A DNA stretch of 64,000 nucleotides from Legionella bozemanae (GCF_001648595.1 NZ_LBAW01000003.1:124001-188000); one strand, 5' to 3'. Counted from the first letter of the stretch, positions 29,640 to 40,329 are shown. Notes: generated by a model from the sequence alone, not told the origin. Translations and numbers: made by a program.

Positions 29640-31658
29640 TTAGCCTTGAATGCCGTTGTGACGTAATAAGGCATCAACCGTTGCCGGGCGGCCTCGGAAT
29701 TCTTTGTACGCTTCGGCTGCTTTTTTCGAGCTGCCTGCTTCCAAAATGCAATGCAGGAAATCGTGCCCTGTTTTTGGATTTAATACCCCTTCCTCTTCAA
29801 AACGGGAAAACGCATCGCTCGATAAAACTTCTGCCCAACTGTAACTGTAGTACCCTGCAGCATATCCGCCCCCAAATATATGGCTAAAGCTCTGCGGAAA
29901 ACGATTGTAGGGGACAACGGGAATCACACTGGTTTTAGCACGTACGTCAGCGAGGATATTTTCAACGAAGGAATCCTGCTTGGGCGTATACTCTTGATGG
30001 ATACGAAAATCGAATATGGAAAATTCCATCTGCCGTAACATTGCCATTGCCGATTGGAAATTTTTTGCGGCAATCAAGCGTTCAAAAAGAGACTCGGGAA
30101 GCGGCTCACCGGTGTCTACATGCGCGGTCAACACGTCCAAACCACTCTTCTCCCAACACCAATTTTCAAAAAATTGACTGGGTAATTCTACCGCATCCCA
30201 CTCTACCCCATTAATTCCGGATGCACCCAGATAATCGACCTGAGTTAAAACGTGATGCAAGCAATGGCCAAATTCATGGAATAAAGTGACCACTTCTTCA
30301 TGCGATAACATCGCAGGCTTATTAGCTGATGCCTTGGCAAAATTACAGGTCAAGGTTGCGATGGGTAATTGTACTTTGCCATTCTCCAACCTTCTGCGGC
30401 TTTGTAATGAATCCATCCATGCACCGCTGTGTTTGTTCGGCCTGGCAAATAAATCCGTAAACACATAACCGCGAACCGTACCATGTTCATCGACCACGCA
30501 ATAGCATTGGACGTCTTTATGCCAAATATCCACGCCCTTTACTTCTTCAATGGACATCCCATAAAGCTTTTTAACGAGATCAAATACACCCTGCATGACC
30601 TTAGGTTGAGGAAAATAGGGCCGTAAATCCTCCTGTGACAGGGCAAATAAAGCTTGTCTTCGCTTTTCAGACAAATACGCTACGTCCCAAGGCTTTACGG
30701 GTTTAAGCTTAAATTTTTCTTCAGCAAATTGCCGCAATTGCTCGAACTCTGTTGTTGCTTGCGTGTGGATGCGCTGAACCAAATCATCCATAAAATCCCT
30801 GACTTGGCTGGTTGATTCTGCCATTTTTGTCGCAAGCGACAGTTCTGCATAGTTGTTAAACCCTAAAAGTTTGGCTTTTTCATGACGTAATGCCAGAATT
30901 TCCTGAATCAAAGGCGTATTGTCATAAGTTCCAGCATTAGGACCTTGATCTGAAGCTCGGGTAATAAAGGCTTGGTACATTTCTTCGCGTAACGCACGAT
31001 CTTCAGCATAAGTCATCACTGCTTGGTAACAAGGGTATTCCAAAGTCAATACATGCCCCCCAAGACCTTTTTCCGCAGCAACTTCTTTCGCAGTATTTAA
31101 AGCATGCTCGGGCAGCCCTGCCAAACGTGCTGAATCTTTAATATGTAAGGTAAATGCTTGGGTTGCATCCAAAATATTATGTTCAAATTTATTGGTTAAC
31201 TCATCCAGACGCGTCTGAATTGCTTCAAAGCGTTTTTTATGTTCCTTGCCCAGAGCAACCCCTGACAATTCAAAATCACGCAAACTATCGGCAATCAACT
31301 TTTGTTGCACTGGATCCAGTGCATGTTGGTCAATTGATTTAATGGCCTCATACAATTCATGATTATGACCCATTGCTGATTCATAAGCGGAGAGGAGCGG
31401 CAAACACGCATCATAGCATTTGCGTAACTCAGGCGAATCCATGACTCCATGCAAATGAGACATCGGCGACCAAAAACGTTCCAGCTCATCGGCCATATCA
31501 TCCAAGGGATACATTAGGTTGTCCCAGGTATAATGAGGATTTTCTTTGAGTAAGCGCTCAACCTGTTCCAAATGTTTTTTTAACATGGCATCCAGATGAG
31601 ATTGAAAATGATTGACATCGATACGGCTAAATTGGGGTAGTCCTACAGTTACTGACAT
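29640..31658 (-). CDS. prlC: Oligopeptidase A (M3 zinc metallopeptidase)
   Basis: This 672-residue cytoplasmic peptidase degrades short peptides, including signal-peptide remnants. The zinc motif HEFGH is at residues 461-465, with the downstream Glu ligand region (ASGINGVEWDAVELPSQFFENW) typical of M3 family enzymes. Length matches the E. coli enzyme (about 680). A GAAGGT site precedes the ATG. It stands alone next to ssrA and is the first core gene outside the element. Confidence 0.95.
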   Translation of the reverse strand: MSVTVGLPQFSRIDVNHFQSHLDAMLKKHLEQVERLLKENPHYTWDNLMYPLDDMADELERFWSPMSHLHGVMDSPELRKCYDACLPLLSAYESAMGHNHELYEAIKSIDQHALDPVQQKLIADSLRDFELSGVALGKEHKKRFEAIQTRLDELTNKFEHNILDATQAFTLHIKDSARLAGLPEHALNTAKEVAAEKGLGGHVLTLEYPCYQAVMTYAEDRALREEMYQAFITRASDQGPNAGTYDNTPLIQEILALRHEKAKLLGFNNYAELSLATKMAESTSQVRDFMDDLVQRIHTQATTEFEQLRQFAEEKFKLKPVKPWDVAYLSEKRRQALFALSQEDLRPYFPQPKVMQGVFDLVKKLYGMSIEEVKGVDIWHKDVQCYCVVDEHGTVRGYVFTDLFARPNKHSGAWMDSLQSRRRLENGKVQLPIATLTCNFAKASANKPAMLSHEEVVTLFHEFGHCLHHVLTQVDYLGASGINGVEWDAVELPSQFFENWCWEKSGLDVLTAHVDTGEPLPESLFERLIAAKNFQSAMAMLRQMEFSIFDFRIHQEYTPKQDSFVENILADVRAKTSVIPVVPYNRFPQSFSHIFGGGYAAGYYSYSWAEVLSSDAFSRFEEEGVLNPKTGHDFLHCILEAGSSKKAAEAYKEFRGRPATVDALLRHNGIQG

Positions 31659-31759
31659 GCTTTACCTTCAAAAATAGATACAAGACCTAAAGCATAGCAT
31701 TCAATTCACAAAGCCTCTATACCTCAATGAAATCATCGATATAGGCCATTCTCAGGAAA

Positions 31760-33070
31760 TTAAATACAACATAGTGCCATATCTGGATCCATATCTTCCT
31801 CATCATGCTCAGGAGTGACATCCAAATCTACAGTAGGCGGCGCTTTAGTGCTAAAAAGACCTAGTCTGGATAATGCGGAGGAACGATCTAGGGTATCCCT
31901 AGGCCGCCTGTTGGCTACTTCTTCGGTAAGGGCAAAATTAACAAGACAAACTGTAACTAGGATAAGCGCCCCAATGAACGGTAAAATCGGATTCACGGCA
32001 AATACGGGAAGAGCCATACACATCCCTAAAAAAATAAAGACCGTAGTCGCGACATGTGAGCCTAAACGAAACTGTTCTAAAGCGATTTGCTTATCTATGG
32101 CTTTAAGATGTTCTTTTATTTGGCGTTCCTCTTTTAGGGTATGCGGTTTGTCGAGCATCGCGGTGTATTGCGAGCGCAGTTCATACAAACGACTCAACTC
32201 AACATAAGCCCGGGTCATCGCCCAAATGACATCAAAAGCAAAAACAGCAAGGGATACGTAGAATGCAAAAGGAGCTAATGCTCCGGTTAAATAAAACGTA
32301 TTAATCAGACCTGAACTAACCCAAACAATATCATTCCCAAATTCAAAATAGCGCCGTTTAATTTGCGCACTAAAGCGCACCATCCAGCCTAATGACTTTT
32401 CGTGCTCATCCATCCACCAACCAGGAATAGTATGCTTCAATAAAGAATAGAAATTCACTGCCAGACGTGGTAACCAAAAAAACCAGGCCAAGTGCATAAG
32501 AAACGGATCCATTGCTGCATCCATGATTTTTACAAAACGAAGGTATGATTGTGATTCTGTATGCACCAAAGCAAGAAGATCCAATGCGCGTTTTGAACGA
32601 ACAATGAAAAGACGCCATAAATTGATGTCCAGGATGATATTGCGTAATTCTTGGGTGAAGGAAAAATTTTCAGGGGGTTCTTTTGGCTTTTGAGGAAAAC
32701 TGGGAATAAGTTCTGCCAATAATTCACGGTACAGATTTTGTTGCGCGCGCAAGCTAAGCACTTCTCTTGGTATGTCCATGTAGTATTGATAGATGTGCTC
32801 CAAGAGTTCAGCCATCATCAATGCAGCAATCAATTGTTCGCGTAGTTCTTTCCTATCTATGAGTTTTGGAGAGAGAAATTTAGCCCTGAGTTGTTGCCTC
32901 AAAAGACTATATTCCAGGTTCATCACTAAATGCATCGGAATGATTTGACGATAAAAATCAGGACCTAATTTTTTAATATTTTCGGTGAACGTCCAATTCA
33001 AAGGATTTTCAGCCTGAGCAAGAGAGAGCTCAGGAAAGGTTTCATGCAAATGTCGAATTAGTGGGGTCAT
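31760..33070 (-). CDS. Legionella-type membrane protein, unknown function
   Basis: This 436-residue protein has a helical N-terminal half (residues 1-150, rich in Leu and Arg), hydrophobic segments near 195-210, 265-295 and two close to 355-395, and a cytoplasmic tail ending in an acidic stretch and CCI. I recognise no family. The Arg/Glu-rich soluble head plus clustered membrane spans could suit a secreted effector targeted to host membranes, but nothing proves that. It is transcribed toward prlC, about 100 bases away. Confidence 0.75.
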   Translation of the reverse strand: MTPLIRHLHETFPELSLAQAENPLNWTFTENIKKLGPDFYRQIIPMHLVMNLEYSLLRQQLRAKFLSPKLIDRKELREQLIAALMMAELLEHIYQYYMDIPREVLSLRAQQNLYRELLAELIPSFPQKPKEPPENFSFTQELRNIILDINLWRLFIVRSKRALDLLALVHTESQSYLRFVKIMDAAMDPFLMHLAWFFWLPRLAVNFYSLLKHTIPGWWMDEHEKSLGWMVRFSAQIKRRYFEFGNDIVWVSSGLINTFYLTGALAPFAFYVSLAVFAFDVIWAMTRAYVELSRLYELRSQYTAMLDKPHTLKEERQIKEHLKAIDKQIALEQFRLGSHVATTVFIFLGMCMALPVFAVNPILPFIGALILVTVCLVNFALTEEVANRRPRDTLDRSSALSRLGLFSTKAPPTVDLDVTPEHDEEDMDPDMALCCI

Positions 33071-33470
33071 GATGTCCTAAAATATATTTTTGGGATATCA
33101 AATAGACAATATTATATTAATCATTCGCTTACTGTCTATAAATAACTTTAAAAGTAAAAAAATAGACCTGATTATATATAAATCTGTACAAAAAGAAAAT
33201 TTATGAACTGTTTACATTTTTTATTGTTTCTATGCGTGAGTATTTGGCAAGACTAAAGGTGATGTTTTCATCAGCAAGCCCTCCATGATTTGCCTGATTC
33301 GAGCTATAATTATAGTTAGGTTAATTTATCGTTAGCATGCTCATAAAATATGACAATGGAGCAAAATTCAATCTTTTTGAAAAAAAATAGTCAAAAATGA
33401 AGTTGTTTTCTTGCTGATTCATGTCTTCTGAGCGACAATAGCACACCTAGTTAAGTGTACAAGAGAACTC
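33071..33470. other. 400-base gap upstream of tkt
   Basis: This AT-rich region lies between two divergent genes. A TATAAT at about 33310 and a run of short A/T tracts are visible, but no convincing -35, riboswitch or RNA gene. I assign no element beyond a probable promoter zone for the tkt-led glycolytic group. Confidence 0.4.
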
Positions 33471-35474
33471 ATGAATCTTTCCAAAGAATTAGCTAATGCC
33501 ATTCGCATGTTAAGTGTAGACGCAGTAGAACAAGCCCAGTCAGGACATCCAGGAATGCCGTTAGGCATGGCTGATATTGCCACCGTTTTATGGAAGAAGT
33601 TTTTAAAACACAATCCGAAAAATCCTCATTGGTTTAACCGCGATCGTTTTGTATTATCCAATGGGCATGGTTCCATGCTGATTTATTCATTGCTGCATCT
33701 GAGCGGCTACAACCTCTCATTAGATGATCTGAAGCATTTTCGTCAACTCAATTCGAAAACGCCGGGGCACCCAGAGTTTGGCCACACTCCTGGAGTAGAA
33801 ACCACTACCGGTCCTTTAGGGCAAGGCTTAGCCAATGCAGTAGGCATGGCTTTGGCAGAACGCGTTCTTGCAACTCACTTCAATCGCGATGATTTGCATC
33901 TGGTGGATCACTATACCTATGCCTTTACTGGTGATGGCTGTCTCATGGAAGGTATTTCTCATGAAGCGTGTTCGCTGGCGGGTACTTTGGGTTTAGGAAA
34001 GCTGATTGTTTTCTATGATGACAATGGAATTTCTATTGATGGTAAAGTCGAATCTTGGTTTACTGATGATACAGCACAACGCTTTAGAGCCTATCAATGG
34101 CATGTCATCGAGGCAGTTAACGGCCACGATATGGATGCGATTGAGCAAGCCATTCTTAAGGCGCAAGCCAATACCACGCAACCCACGCTGATTATCTGCA
34201 AAACAGTAATCGGACTCGGTTCTTCCGTAGCTGGTAGTGAAAAAGCTCATGGCTCTGCATTAGGTGCCAAAGACGTTGCCAAGGTACGCGAATTTTTTAA
34301 ATGGAACCATGAGCCTTTTGTTATCCCGGATACCATTTATCAACAATGGAATCATGCGGAACAAGGGGAAAAAGAAGAGCAACAATGGTTAATGCTTTTG
34401 AATGAATACCAACAACACTATCCTCAAGAACATCATGAATTCTTACGCCGTATCAATGGCGATCTTCCCGATGATTGGCAAAGCCAAAGCCATGCATTTT
34501 TTGAGCAGTGCCGCAGTAATGACAAAGCCATTGCGACACGTAAGGCTTCTCAACAATGCATCGAACATTTTGCCCGCATGCTGCCTGAAATGCTTGGCGG
34601 CTCCGCAGATTTAACCGGTTCCAATAATACCGATTGGTCCGGCAGCAAGGCCATTACTGGCGGGGACTTTACAGGGAATTACCTGTATTATGGCGTACGG
34701 GAATTTGGGATGGCAGCCATCATGAATGGTATCGCGGTCCATGGAGGATTTATTCCTTATGGCGGAACGTTCCTGGTTTTTGCCGACTATGCGCGCAATG
34801 CGGTACGTTTAAGCGCTTTAATGAAACAACGCGTTATTTATGTCTTTACTCATGATTCGATTGGCTTAGGTGAAGACGGTCCAACACATCAACCAGTTGA
34901 GCATGCGTCCATGTTGCGGATGACTCCAGGTATGAGTGTGTGGCGTCCTGCAGATTTAATGGAAACAGCCGTTGCATGGAAACTCGCTTTGGAGCATCAT
35001 AATGGTCCAACATCCTTACTGCTTTCAAGACAAAATTTACCGGCATTGCCCCACAGTGCAAGCGCAGCAGAATTAATTAAAAAAGGGGGTTATATCATTA
35101 TGGATTGCGAAGGCACTCCTGATGCCATCTTGATTGCTACGGGCTCGGAAGTTCAACTGGCACTTGCTGCTGCAGCACAAGTGAAAACACGCGGGCTTAA
35201 AGTGAGAGTCGTTTCCATGCCTTGTGCAGAACGGTTTCTGGAGCAAGACCAAAGTTATAAAGATGAGGTATTGCCCCAAAACATTCACACGCGTATCGCA
35301 ATTGAAGCAGCCAGTTCGGCTTATTGGTATCAATTTGTTGGCTTACACGGTGCAGTAATTGGTCTGGATCGTTTTGGCGTCTCGGCTCCAGCAAATCAAG
35401 CCTATCAATATCTGGATATTACGGTAGAGCATATAATTAAAACTTTGGAAAAATTAGTACAAAAACATTATTAA
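33471..35474 (+). CDS. tkt: Transketolase
   Basis: This 667-residue thiamine-diphosphate enzyme of the pentose phosphate pathway transfers two-carbon units between sugar phosphates. Visible signatures are SGHPGMPLGMADI, the GHTPGVETTTGPLGQG loop, the ThDP-binding GDGCLMEGISHEA segment and DSIGLGEDGPTHQP near residue 460. It is full length. It leads a row tkt-gap-pgk-pyk, though a 270-base repeat-rich gap separates it from gap. In Legionella this pathway mainly feeds biosynthesis. Confidence 0.97.
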   Translation: MNLSKELANAIRMLSVDAVEQAQSGHPGMPLGMADIATVLWKKFLKHNPKNPHWFNRDRFVLSNGHGSMLIYSLLHLSGYNLSLDDLKHFRQLNSKTPGHPEFGHTPGVETTTGPLGQGLANAVGMALAERVLATHFNRDDLHLVDHYTYAFTGDGCLMEGISHEACSLAGTLGLGKLIVFYDDNGISIDGKVESWFTDDTAQRFRAYQWHVIEAVNGHDMDAIEQAILKAQANTTQPTLIICKTVIGLGSSVAGSEKAHGSALGAKDVAKVREFFKWNHEPFVIPDTIYQQWNHAEQGEKEEQQWLMLLNEYQQHYPQEHHEFLRRINGDLPDDWQSQSHAFFEQCRSNDKAIATRKASQQCIEHFARMLPEMLGGSADLTGSNNTDWSGSKAITGGDFTGNYLYYGVREFGMAAIMNGIAVHGGFIPYGGTFLVFADYARNAVRLSALMKQRVIYVFTHDSIGLGEDGPTHQPVEHASMLRMTPGMSVWRPADLMETAVAWKLALEHHNGPTSLLLSRQNLPALPHSASAAELIKKGGYIIMDCEGTPDAILIATGSEVQLALAAAAQVKTRGLKVRVVSMPCAERFLEQDQSYKDEVLPQNIHTRIAIEAASSAYWYQFVGLHGAVIGLDRFGVSAPANQAYQYLDITVEHIIKTLEKLVQKHY

Positions 35475-35481
35475 AGAATTT

Positions 35482-35560
35482 GTAGCCTGGGTGAAGCGAA
35501 GCGTAACCCGGGAAACGCTCATACATCTCGGGTTACGGCTTTGTCTTTACCCAGGCTGCG
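35482..35560. repeat. Palindromic intergenic repeat, family A copy 1
   Basis: GTAGCCTGGGTGAAG at the left edge pairs with CTTTACCCAGGCTGC at the right, with an inner GTAACCCGGG / CTCGGGTTAC pair. The same element is at 45810-45890. It can fold into a long hairpin right after tkt and may act as a terminator or messenger-stability element. Confidence 0.85.
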
Positions 35561-35574
35561 ATTCACTGCTATGA

Positions 35575-35682
35575 AGTTAAGTAACGAAGGCGGGAACCCA
35601 TTTCTAGCGCGGCATAGTGCCACTTTAAGAATAGATTCCCACCTTCGCGGGAATGACAAAAATCCTTAACTTAATGGCAGTG
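35575..35682. repeat. Intergenic repeat, family B copy 1
   Basis: A block of about 105 bases runs from AGTTAAGTAACGAAGG through GGCATAGTGCCA to TTCGCGGGAATGACA. It recurs after purN at 58266-58391 with the same order of motifs. Outer arms (CGAAGGCGGGAA and TTCCCACCTTCG) are complementary, so the block is palindromic. It lies directly downstream of repeat family A. Confidence 0.8.
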
Positions 35683-35744
35683 AGACAAGATTAGAAGCTT
35701 AACTTGAGATAAGTAACTCATTACTAAAATTGGAGAGAAGTGAT

Positions 35745-36737
35745 ATGACAATACGTGTCGCGATTAATGGCTACGGTCGCATTGGCCGTTGTATCCTAAG
35801 GGCAATTTTTGAATCCAAAAAACAAAATGAATTTGAAATCGTTGCGATCAATGACTTATCCGCCATTGAGACTACAGCGCATTTGACCCGCTATGACACA
35901 ACACATGGCCGTTTCACATCCGATGTGAAAGTTGAAGGCGACATGCTCGTGATTGATGGCCATGCAATCAAAATCATTGCCGAGCGTAATCCGCAGAATC
36001 TCCCCTGGAAAGAACTAAACATTGATTTAGTTTTAGAGTGTACCGGTTTCTTTACTGAACGAGAAAAAGCAATGCAACACATTACTGCTGGTGCGAAAAA
36101 AGTATTGATTTCCGCTCCAGGAAAAAACGTGGATGCAACCATCGTTTATGGAGTGAACCATCAAACACTTAAAGCATCGGACCTCATCGTTTCTAATGCG
36201 TCATGCACCACCAATTGCTTGGCACCTGTTGTAAAACCATTAAATGATGTTTTAGGTATTGAACACGGCTTATTGAATACTGTTCATGCCTATACCAATG
36301 ATCAAATGCTTTTGGATGGAAGCCATGAGGATTTACGTCGCGCTCGTGCAGCAGCTCACTCGATTATCCCAACAAAAACTGGGGCAGCAGCAGCTGTAGG
36401 CTTGGTGTTACCTGAATTAGCAGGGAAACTTGATGGCTTTGCAATGCGTGTCCCGGTTCTGAATGTTTCTGTGATTGATTTGACCTTTACCGCAAAGCGT
36501 GAAACCACTGTACAAGAAGTGAATGACATTGTACGCCAAGCAAAAAGTCGCATCTTACAAATCAATGATAATCCTTTAGTATCCTGCGATTTTAATCATA
36601 ACCCGGCATCGTCTATTTTTGATACTACACAAACCAAGGTGTTCGGCAATCTCGTAAAAATAGTCGCATGGTATGATAATGAATGGGGCTTTTCTAATCG
36701 TATGCTGGATACAGCACAGCAAATGATGAGTTGCTAA
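35745..36737 (+). CDS. gap: Glyceraldehyde-3-phosphate dehydrogenase
   Basis: The protein is 330 residues from the ATG at 35745 ([15 protein letters not shown]), chosen for the GGAGAGAAG site; an upstream TTG adds five residues without support. It has a Rossmann NAD site at the N-terminus, the catalytic Cys in [12 protein letters not shown], and [12 protein letters not shown] at the C-terminus. It interconverts glyceraldehyde 3-phosphate and 1,3-bisphosphoglycerate. It lies 22 bases before pgk and is probably one transcript with pgk and pyk. Confidence 0.96.
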   Translation: MTIRVAINGYGRIGRCILRAIFESKKQNEFEIVAINDLSAIETTAHLTRYDTTHGRFTSDVKVEGDMLVIDGHAIKIIAERNPQNLPWKELNIDLVLECTGFFTEREKAMQHITAGAKKVLISAPGKNVDATIVYGVNHQTLKASDLIVSNASCTTNCLAPVVKPLNDVLGIEHGLLNTVHAYTNDQMLLDGSHEDLRRARAAAHSIIPTKTGAAAAVGLVLPELAGKLDGFAMRVPVLNVSVIDLTFTAKRETTVQEVNDIVRQAKSRILQINDNPLVSCDFNHNPASSIFDTTQTKVFGNLVKIVAWYDNEWGFSNRMLDTAQQMMSC

Positions 36738-36759
36738 AACCCCAGTTTGGAGATAACTG

Positions 36760-37950
36760 ATGAATCTGATACAAATGAGCGATGTAGACCTGTCTGGAAA
36801 ACGGGTGCTAATTCGCGAAGATTTGAATGTTCCAATCAAAGATGGAATGATTACCAGTGATCAACGATTACAGGCAGCCCTACCCACTTTGAAAGCTGCC
36901 TTGGCTGCTGGCGCTGCAGTTATGGTCTTATCTCATTTAGGGCGCCCCGAAGAGGGAAAAATAGAACGGCGTTTTTCCATGCAACCCATTGCAGAATACT
37001 TGCAGGAAAACTTGGACTATCCTGTTCATTTCGTAAGTGATTACCTCAATGGTGTGGATGTTAAACCAGGTGAACTCGTGGTTTGTGAAAACGTACGCTT
37101 TAATGTTGGTGAAAAAAATAATGACGAGCAGCTGGCAAAAAAACTTGCCAGCCTCTGTGATGTCTTTGTTATGGATGCTTTTGGTACAGCCCATAGAGCC
37201 CAAGCCTCAACGTACGGTGTAGCTCAGTATGCAGCCATTGCCGTTGCAGGCCCTTTATTGGTGCGCGAATTGGATGCTTTGGAAAAAGCGCTTGCTGCCC
37301 CCAAAAAACCAATTGTTGCAATTGTTGGCGGTGCCAAAGTTTCTACGAAGCTCAGTTTGTTACGCCAGTTAGTTACCCTTGTTGATTATTTAATCCCTGG
37401 CGGCGGTATTGCAAATACCTTCCTCAAAGCACAAGGATTTGAAATTGGCGTCTCCCTTTATGAAGAAGAGCTGCTGCAAGAAGCACGTGAAATTCTCCAG
37501 TTAGCTAAAGAAAAAGGGTGCCACATTCCTTTGCCCAGTGATGTTGTGGTAGGCAAATCCTTTAGCGAACATTGTCCGGCCTATAACAAGTCGTTGCAAA
37601 ATGTTGCCTCTGACGACATGATTCTCGACATCGGTCCTACAACGGTAAGTGAGTATGTCGATATTATTAACGAGGCCAAAACCATCATTTGGAATGGTCC
37701 GGTTGGCGTTTTTGAATTTGCACAATTTGCCTATGGAACGCGCGCATTGGCTATTGCAATTGCTGAAAGCGATGCATTTTCAATAGCTGGTGGTGGCGAT
37801 ACGCTTGCAGCGATTGATCTTTATGATCTGAACCAGCAAATTTCTTATGTTTCCACTGGAGGTGGGGCATTTCTTGAGTGTTTGGAAGGAAAGACCTTGC
37901 CAGCTGTTGCCATTTTGCAGGAGCGAGCAAAAGATGTTAAGACAAACTAA
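36760..37950 (+). CDS. pgk: Phosphoglycerate kinase
   Basis: This 396-residue two-domain glycolytic kinase makes ATP and 3-phosphoglycerate from 1,3-bisphosphoglycerate. Signatures are [12 protein letters not shown] near the N-terminus, VLSHLGRP, the hinge-region [11 protein letters not shown], and the nucleotide loop [11 protein letters not shown] near the C-terminus. A GGAGATAAC site precedes the ATG. The 3' end overlaps the pyk start by 17 bases, implying coupled translation. Confidence 0.97.
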   Translation: MNLIQMSDVDLSGKRVLIREDLNVPIKDGMITSDQRLQAALPTLKAALAAGAAVMVLSHLGRPEEGKIERRFSMQPIAEYLQENLDYPVHFVSDYLNGVDVKPGELVVCENVRFNVGEKNNDEQLAKKLASLCDVFVMDAFGTAHRAQASTYGVAQYAAIAVAGPLLVRELDALEKALAAPKKPIVAIVGGAKVSTKLSLLRQLVTLVDYLIPGGGIANTFLKAQGFEIGVSLYEEELLQEAREILQLAKEKGCHIPLPSDVVVGKSFSEHCPAYNKSLQNVASDDMILDIGPTTVSEYVDIINEAKTIIWNGPVGVFEFAQFAYGTRALAIAIAESDAFSIAGGGDTLAAIDLYDLNQQISYVSTGGGAFLECLEGKTLPAVAILQERAKDVKTN

Positions 37951-39352
37951 AATCGTTGCCACCTTAGGACCATCCAGTAGTGATCCGGCAATACTTCGTG
38001 CTATGTTAACCGCAGGTGTTGATGTGGTACGCATCAATTTTTCCCATGCAGATGCCTCTGCATTACAGCTCATTGCTTTGGTACGAGGAATTGCTGAAGA
38101 ATTAAATCGGCCATTGGCAGTAATGGCTGATTTACAAGGACCCAAAATCCGCATTGGCCGCTTCAAAAATAAATCCATCACTTTGGTTGAGGGGCAAGCC
38201 TTTACTTTGGATTGCAATGCCCCTGAACTGTTAGGTGATACGAATGAAGTATCTGTGGCTTACCCGAGCCTATCGCGTGAACTGACCCCAGGAGATCACT
38301 TACTGCTTAATGATGGTTTAGTTGAATTAGAGGTCAAGAGCATTGCTAACTCCAAAATTCACTGTGTTGTCGTTGAAGGTGGCATCTTAAGTGATCTGAA
38401 AGGACTAAATAGAAAGGGTGGTGGATTAGCAGCCAGAACCATGACGGAGAAAGACAAACGTGATTTACGCACCGCCATTGAAGCGGAAGTAGACTACATT
38501 AGTTTATCCTTTGTAAAAGATGCCGAAGACATTCGTCATACCCGTGCACTTATGACTCAATTTGGCAAAAAAATACCCGTTATTGCAAAAATTGAACGCA
38601 CCGAAGCGTTACAATACCTCACTGAAATTATTCAGGAAGCAGATGCAATTATGGTCGCCCGCGGCGATCTAGGTGTTGAAATCGGCGCTGCGGAAGTACC
38701 CGCGATTCAAAAACACATCATTGGCGAAGCCCGTCGATTAGACAAAGTAGTGATAACGGCAACACAAATGATGGAATCGATGATTAACAATCCTCAACCT
38801 ACACGGGCAGAAGTTTCTGATGTTGCCAATGCCATATTGGATGGAACAGACGCGGTGATGTTGTCTGCAGAAACAGCCAGTGGTCAGTTTCCAGTAAAAG
38901 TTCTGAGCATGGTTAATAGGATCTGTTTAAGCGCTGAAAAACATGCCAGTTTTTACTATCACACTACGGATGAAACTTGTCATTACCACCGAGCGGATCA
39001 AGCAATTGCCATGGCAACAATGCACGCAGCCAATCACTTTCCCATTCAGGCAATTATTACCCTGACAGAATCAGGTGATACCGCTCTATGGATATCACGT
39101 CAACAAAGTACAGTCCCTATTATCGCTGTATCGGCTAATAAGCGAACTATAGGTCGTTTGTGCCTTGCCCATAATGTTTTCCCGGTATTCATGAATTATC
39201 ATCAATTCGCTGCCGAAACATTAAATCAACAAGTGCTTGAGGAATTAATAAAGACAGGCCATTTGGAGAAGAAAAGCTTTGTTTTACTAACTCGCGGCCG
39301 AGTAATTGGCACAGCAGGTGGAACAAACAGTATGGAGATTATTCGGGTTTAA
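37934..39352 (+). CDS. pyk: Pyruvate kinase
   Basis: The protein is 472 residues from the ATG at 37934 ([15 protein letters not shown]). An in-frame start 87 bases earlier would sit deep in pgk and give an unusual leader. The active-site block [13 protein letters not shown] and the ATQMMESM segment are intact, as are the metal/phosphate-binding [13 protein letters not shown] and the C-terminal allosteric domain ([14 protein letters not shown]). It completes the lower glycolytic run and makes pyruvate and ATP from phosphoenolpyruvate. Confidence 0.96.
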   Translation: MLRQTKIVATLGPSSSDPAILRAMLTAGVDVVRINFSHADASALQLIALVRGIAEELNRPLAVMADLQGPKIRIGRFKNKSITLVEGQAFTLDCNAPELLGDTNEVSVAYPSLSRELTPGDHLLLNDGLVELEVKSIANSKIHCVVVEGGILSDLKGLNRKGGGLAARTMTEKDKRDLRTAIEAEVDYISLSFVKDAEDIRHTRALMTQFGKKIPVIAKIERTEALQYLTEIIQEADAIMVARGDLGVEIGAAEVPAIQKHIIGEARRLDKVVITATQMMESMINNPQPTRAEVSDVANAILDGTDAVMLSAETASGQFPVKVLSMVNRICLSAEKHASFYYHTTDETCHYHRADQAIAMATMHAANHFPIQAIITLTESGDTALWISRQQSTVPIIAVSANKRTIGRLCLAHNVFPVFMNYHQFAAETLNQQVLEELIKTGHLEKKSFVLLTRGRVIGTAGGTNSMEIIRV

Positions 39353-39412
39353 ATGTAATCTATAATAAGTGTACTGCGGGGTAGAACCTCCGCATACGCA
39401 TCCATTTATTTT

Positions 39413-39483
39413 GCGGGTGTAGTTCAATGGTAGAACCTCAGCTTCCCAAGCTGATGGCGTGGGTTCGATTCCCATCACCCGCT
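39413..39483 (+). tRNA. tRNA-Gly (anticodon CCC)
   Basis: The acceptor arms GCGGGTG and CACCCGC pair perfectly. The D-arm is GTTCAATGGTAGAAC, the anticodon stem TCAGC/GCTGA holds the loop TTCCCAA with anticodon CCC, and the T-arm carries GGTTCGATTCC. Length is 71 bases with discriminator T; CCA is not encoded (CAA follows). It reads GGG glycine codons. It lies between pyk and the ProQ-family gene. Confidence 0.95.
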
Positions 39484-39509
39484 CAAAATTGAGTTATGAA
39501 CTATTTTGA

Positions 39510-39620
39510 TGGATGGATCCCTGCCTACGCAGGGATGACGGAGTGAGCAGGGTGATAGATCCATTAAAATTTTACAAATTTCTAGGGATCACTCAGGCAT
39601 AAAGCGCGGTACGTAGCGAG
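39510..39620. repeat. Short palindromic repeats after tRNA-Gly
   Basis: ATCCCTGC-CTAC-GCAGGGAT at 39517-39536 is a perfect 8-base hairpin followed by GACGGAGTGAGCAGG. The motif GGCATAAAGCGCGGTACGTAG follows at about 39596-39616. The hairpin unit recurs at about 48721-48756 and the GCGCGG-type motif at about 48827-48846 and 61149-61169, so these are dispersed repeats. The hairpin could also end ProQ-side or tRNA transcription. Confidence 0.65.
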
Positions 39621-39642
39621 GCATTTATAAAAATTCAATTAA

Positions 39643-40329
39643 CTATTCAGTGATTTCTTCTTTTTTCTCATTTCGCGACAAGCCCAGTTTCTCTTTCAAA
39701 CGTGCTACAACATCTGGATCATATTGTTTTGTTGTTTTATGCTTCACAACTACAGCCGTTGTCTTAGCCGGTTGAGCCGGTGCATTTAACGTATTGTATG
39801 TTGAAGAACGTGCTGGATAAGTAGGAAAATGATCCTCTGCAGCCATGGGTGATTGACTCATTATTTTCGCTTGAAAACTCGAGTTTTGCTGATTCGAATT
39901 GGATTGAGCTGGTGCTTTTTCTGTCTGAATTTTACGCGCATTTCTAACACTTTTTTCAACACGCTTTTTAATCTTGGCTGCGGCATGTTCTGCTTCTTCT
40001 TCAGTTACTACACCGCTCTCATTCCCGTACAAATCAACTCGCATTTCTCGCAGCTTTAAGCATGCCAAATAATCAAGTCGACGCGTAAACAAAACTACTG
40101 CTTCCCTTAATTTACTTTTGGAAATACCTACTTCTTCTGCCTTATCCGCAAAAAGCAAAATATCATCCATAATTCCCACTTTTAACGGGCGGATTCGTAA
40201 CGAATTATCAAATGCCGCAGGGAAATTTGCAGCGAGCCACAATAATGCGTCTGTTCGTGCCTTTTTAGACTTATTTTTTTGAGCTTTATTAATAACGGCA
40301 GTGCGTGGGTGCAGCTCTTGTCTTCTCAT
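39643..40329 (-). CDS. ProQ/FinO-family RNA chaperone
   Basis: This is a 228-residue protein. Residues about 20-125 are a FinO/ProQ domain (ALLWLAANFPAAFDNSLRIRPLKVGIMDDIL, then KSKLREAVVLFTRRLDYLACL). A basic linker, a Ser/Gln/Pro-rich disordered stretch and a short C-terminal end (DPDVVARLKEKLGLSR) follow. Such proteins bind structured small RNAs and 3' ends of messages. The L. pneumophila member RocC works with the small RNA RocR to keep competence genes off, and this gene's size and sequence fit RocC, but Legionella has several paralogues, so I leave the symbol blank. Confidence 0.92.
   Translation of the reverse strand: MRRQELHPRTAVINKAQKNKSKKARTDALLWLAANFPAAFDNSLRIRPLKVGIMDDILLFADKAEEVGISKSKLREAVVLFTRRLDYLACLKLREMRVDLYGNESGVVTEEEAEHAAAKIKKRVEKSVRNARKIQTEKAPAQSNSNQQNSSFQAKIMSQSPMAAEDHFPTYPARSSTYNTLNAPAQPAKTTAVVVKHKTTKQYDPDVVARLKEKLGLSRNEKKEEITE

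Noticed and set aside
29429-29677. An open minus-strand frame of 82 codons covering part of tmRNA
   Set aside because: It is a shadow of the ssrA structural RNA and its 5' flank; the real short coding part is the 14-residue tag.
31760-33070. C-terminal CCI read as a CaaX prenylation signal of a host-targeted effector
   Set aside because: CaaX needs a Cys fourth from the end; here the cysteines are second and third from the end, so the motif does not fit.
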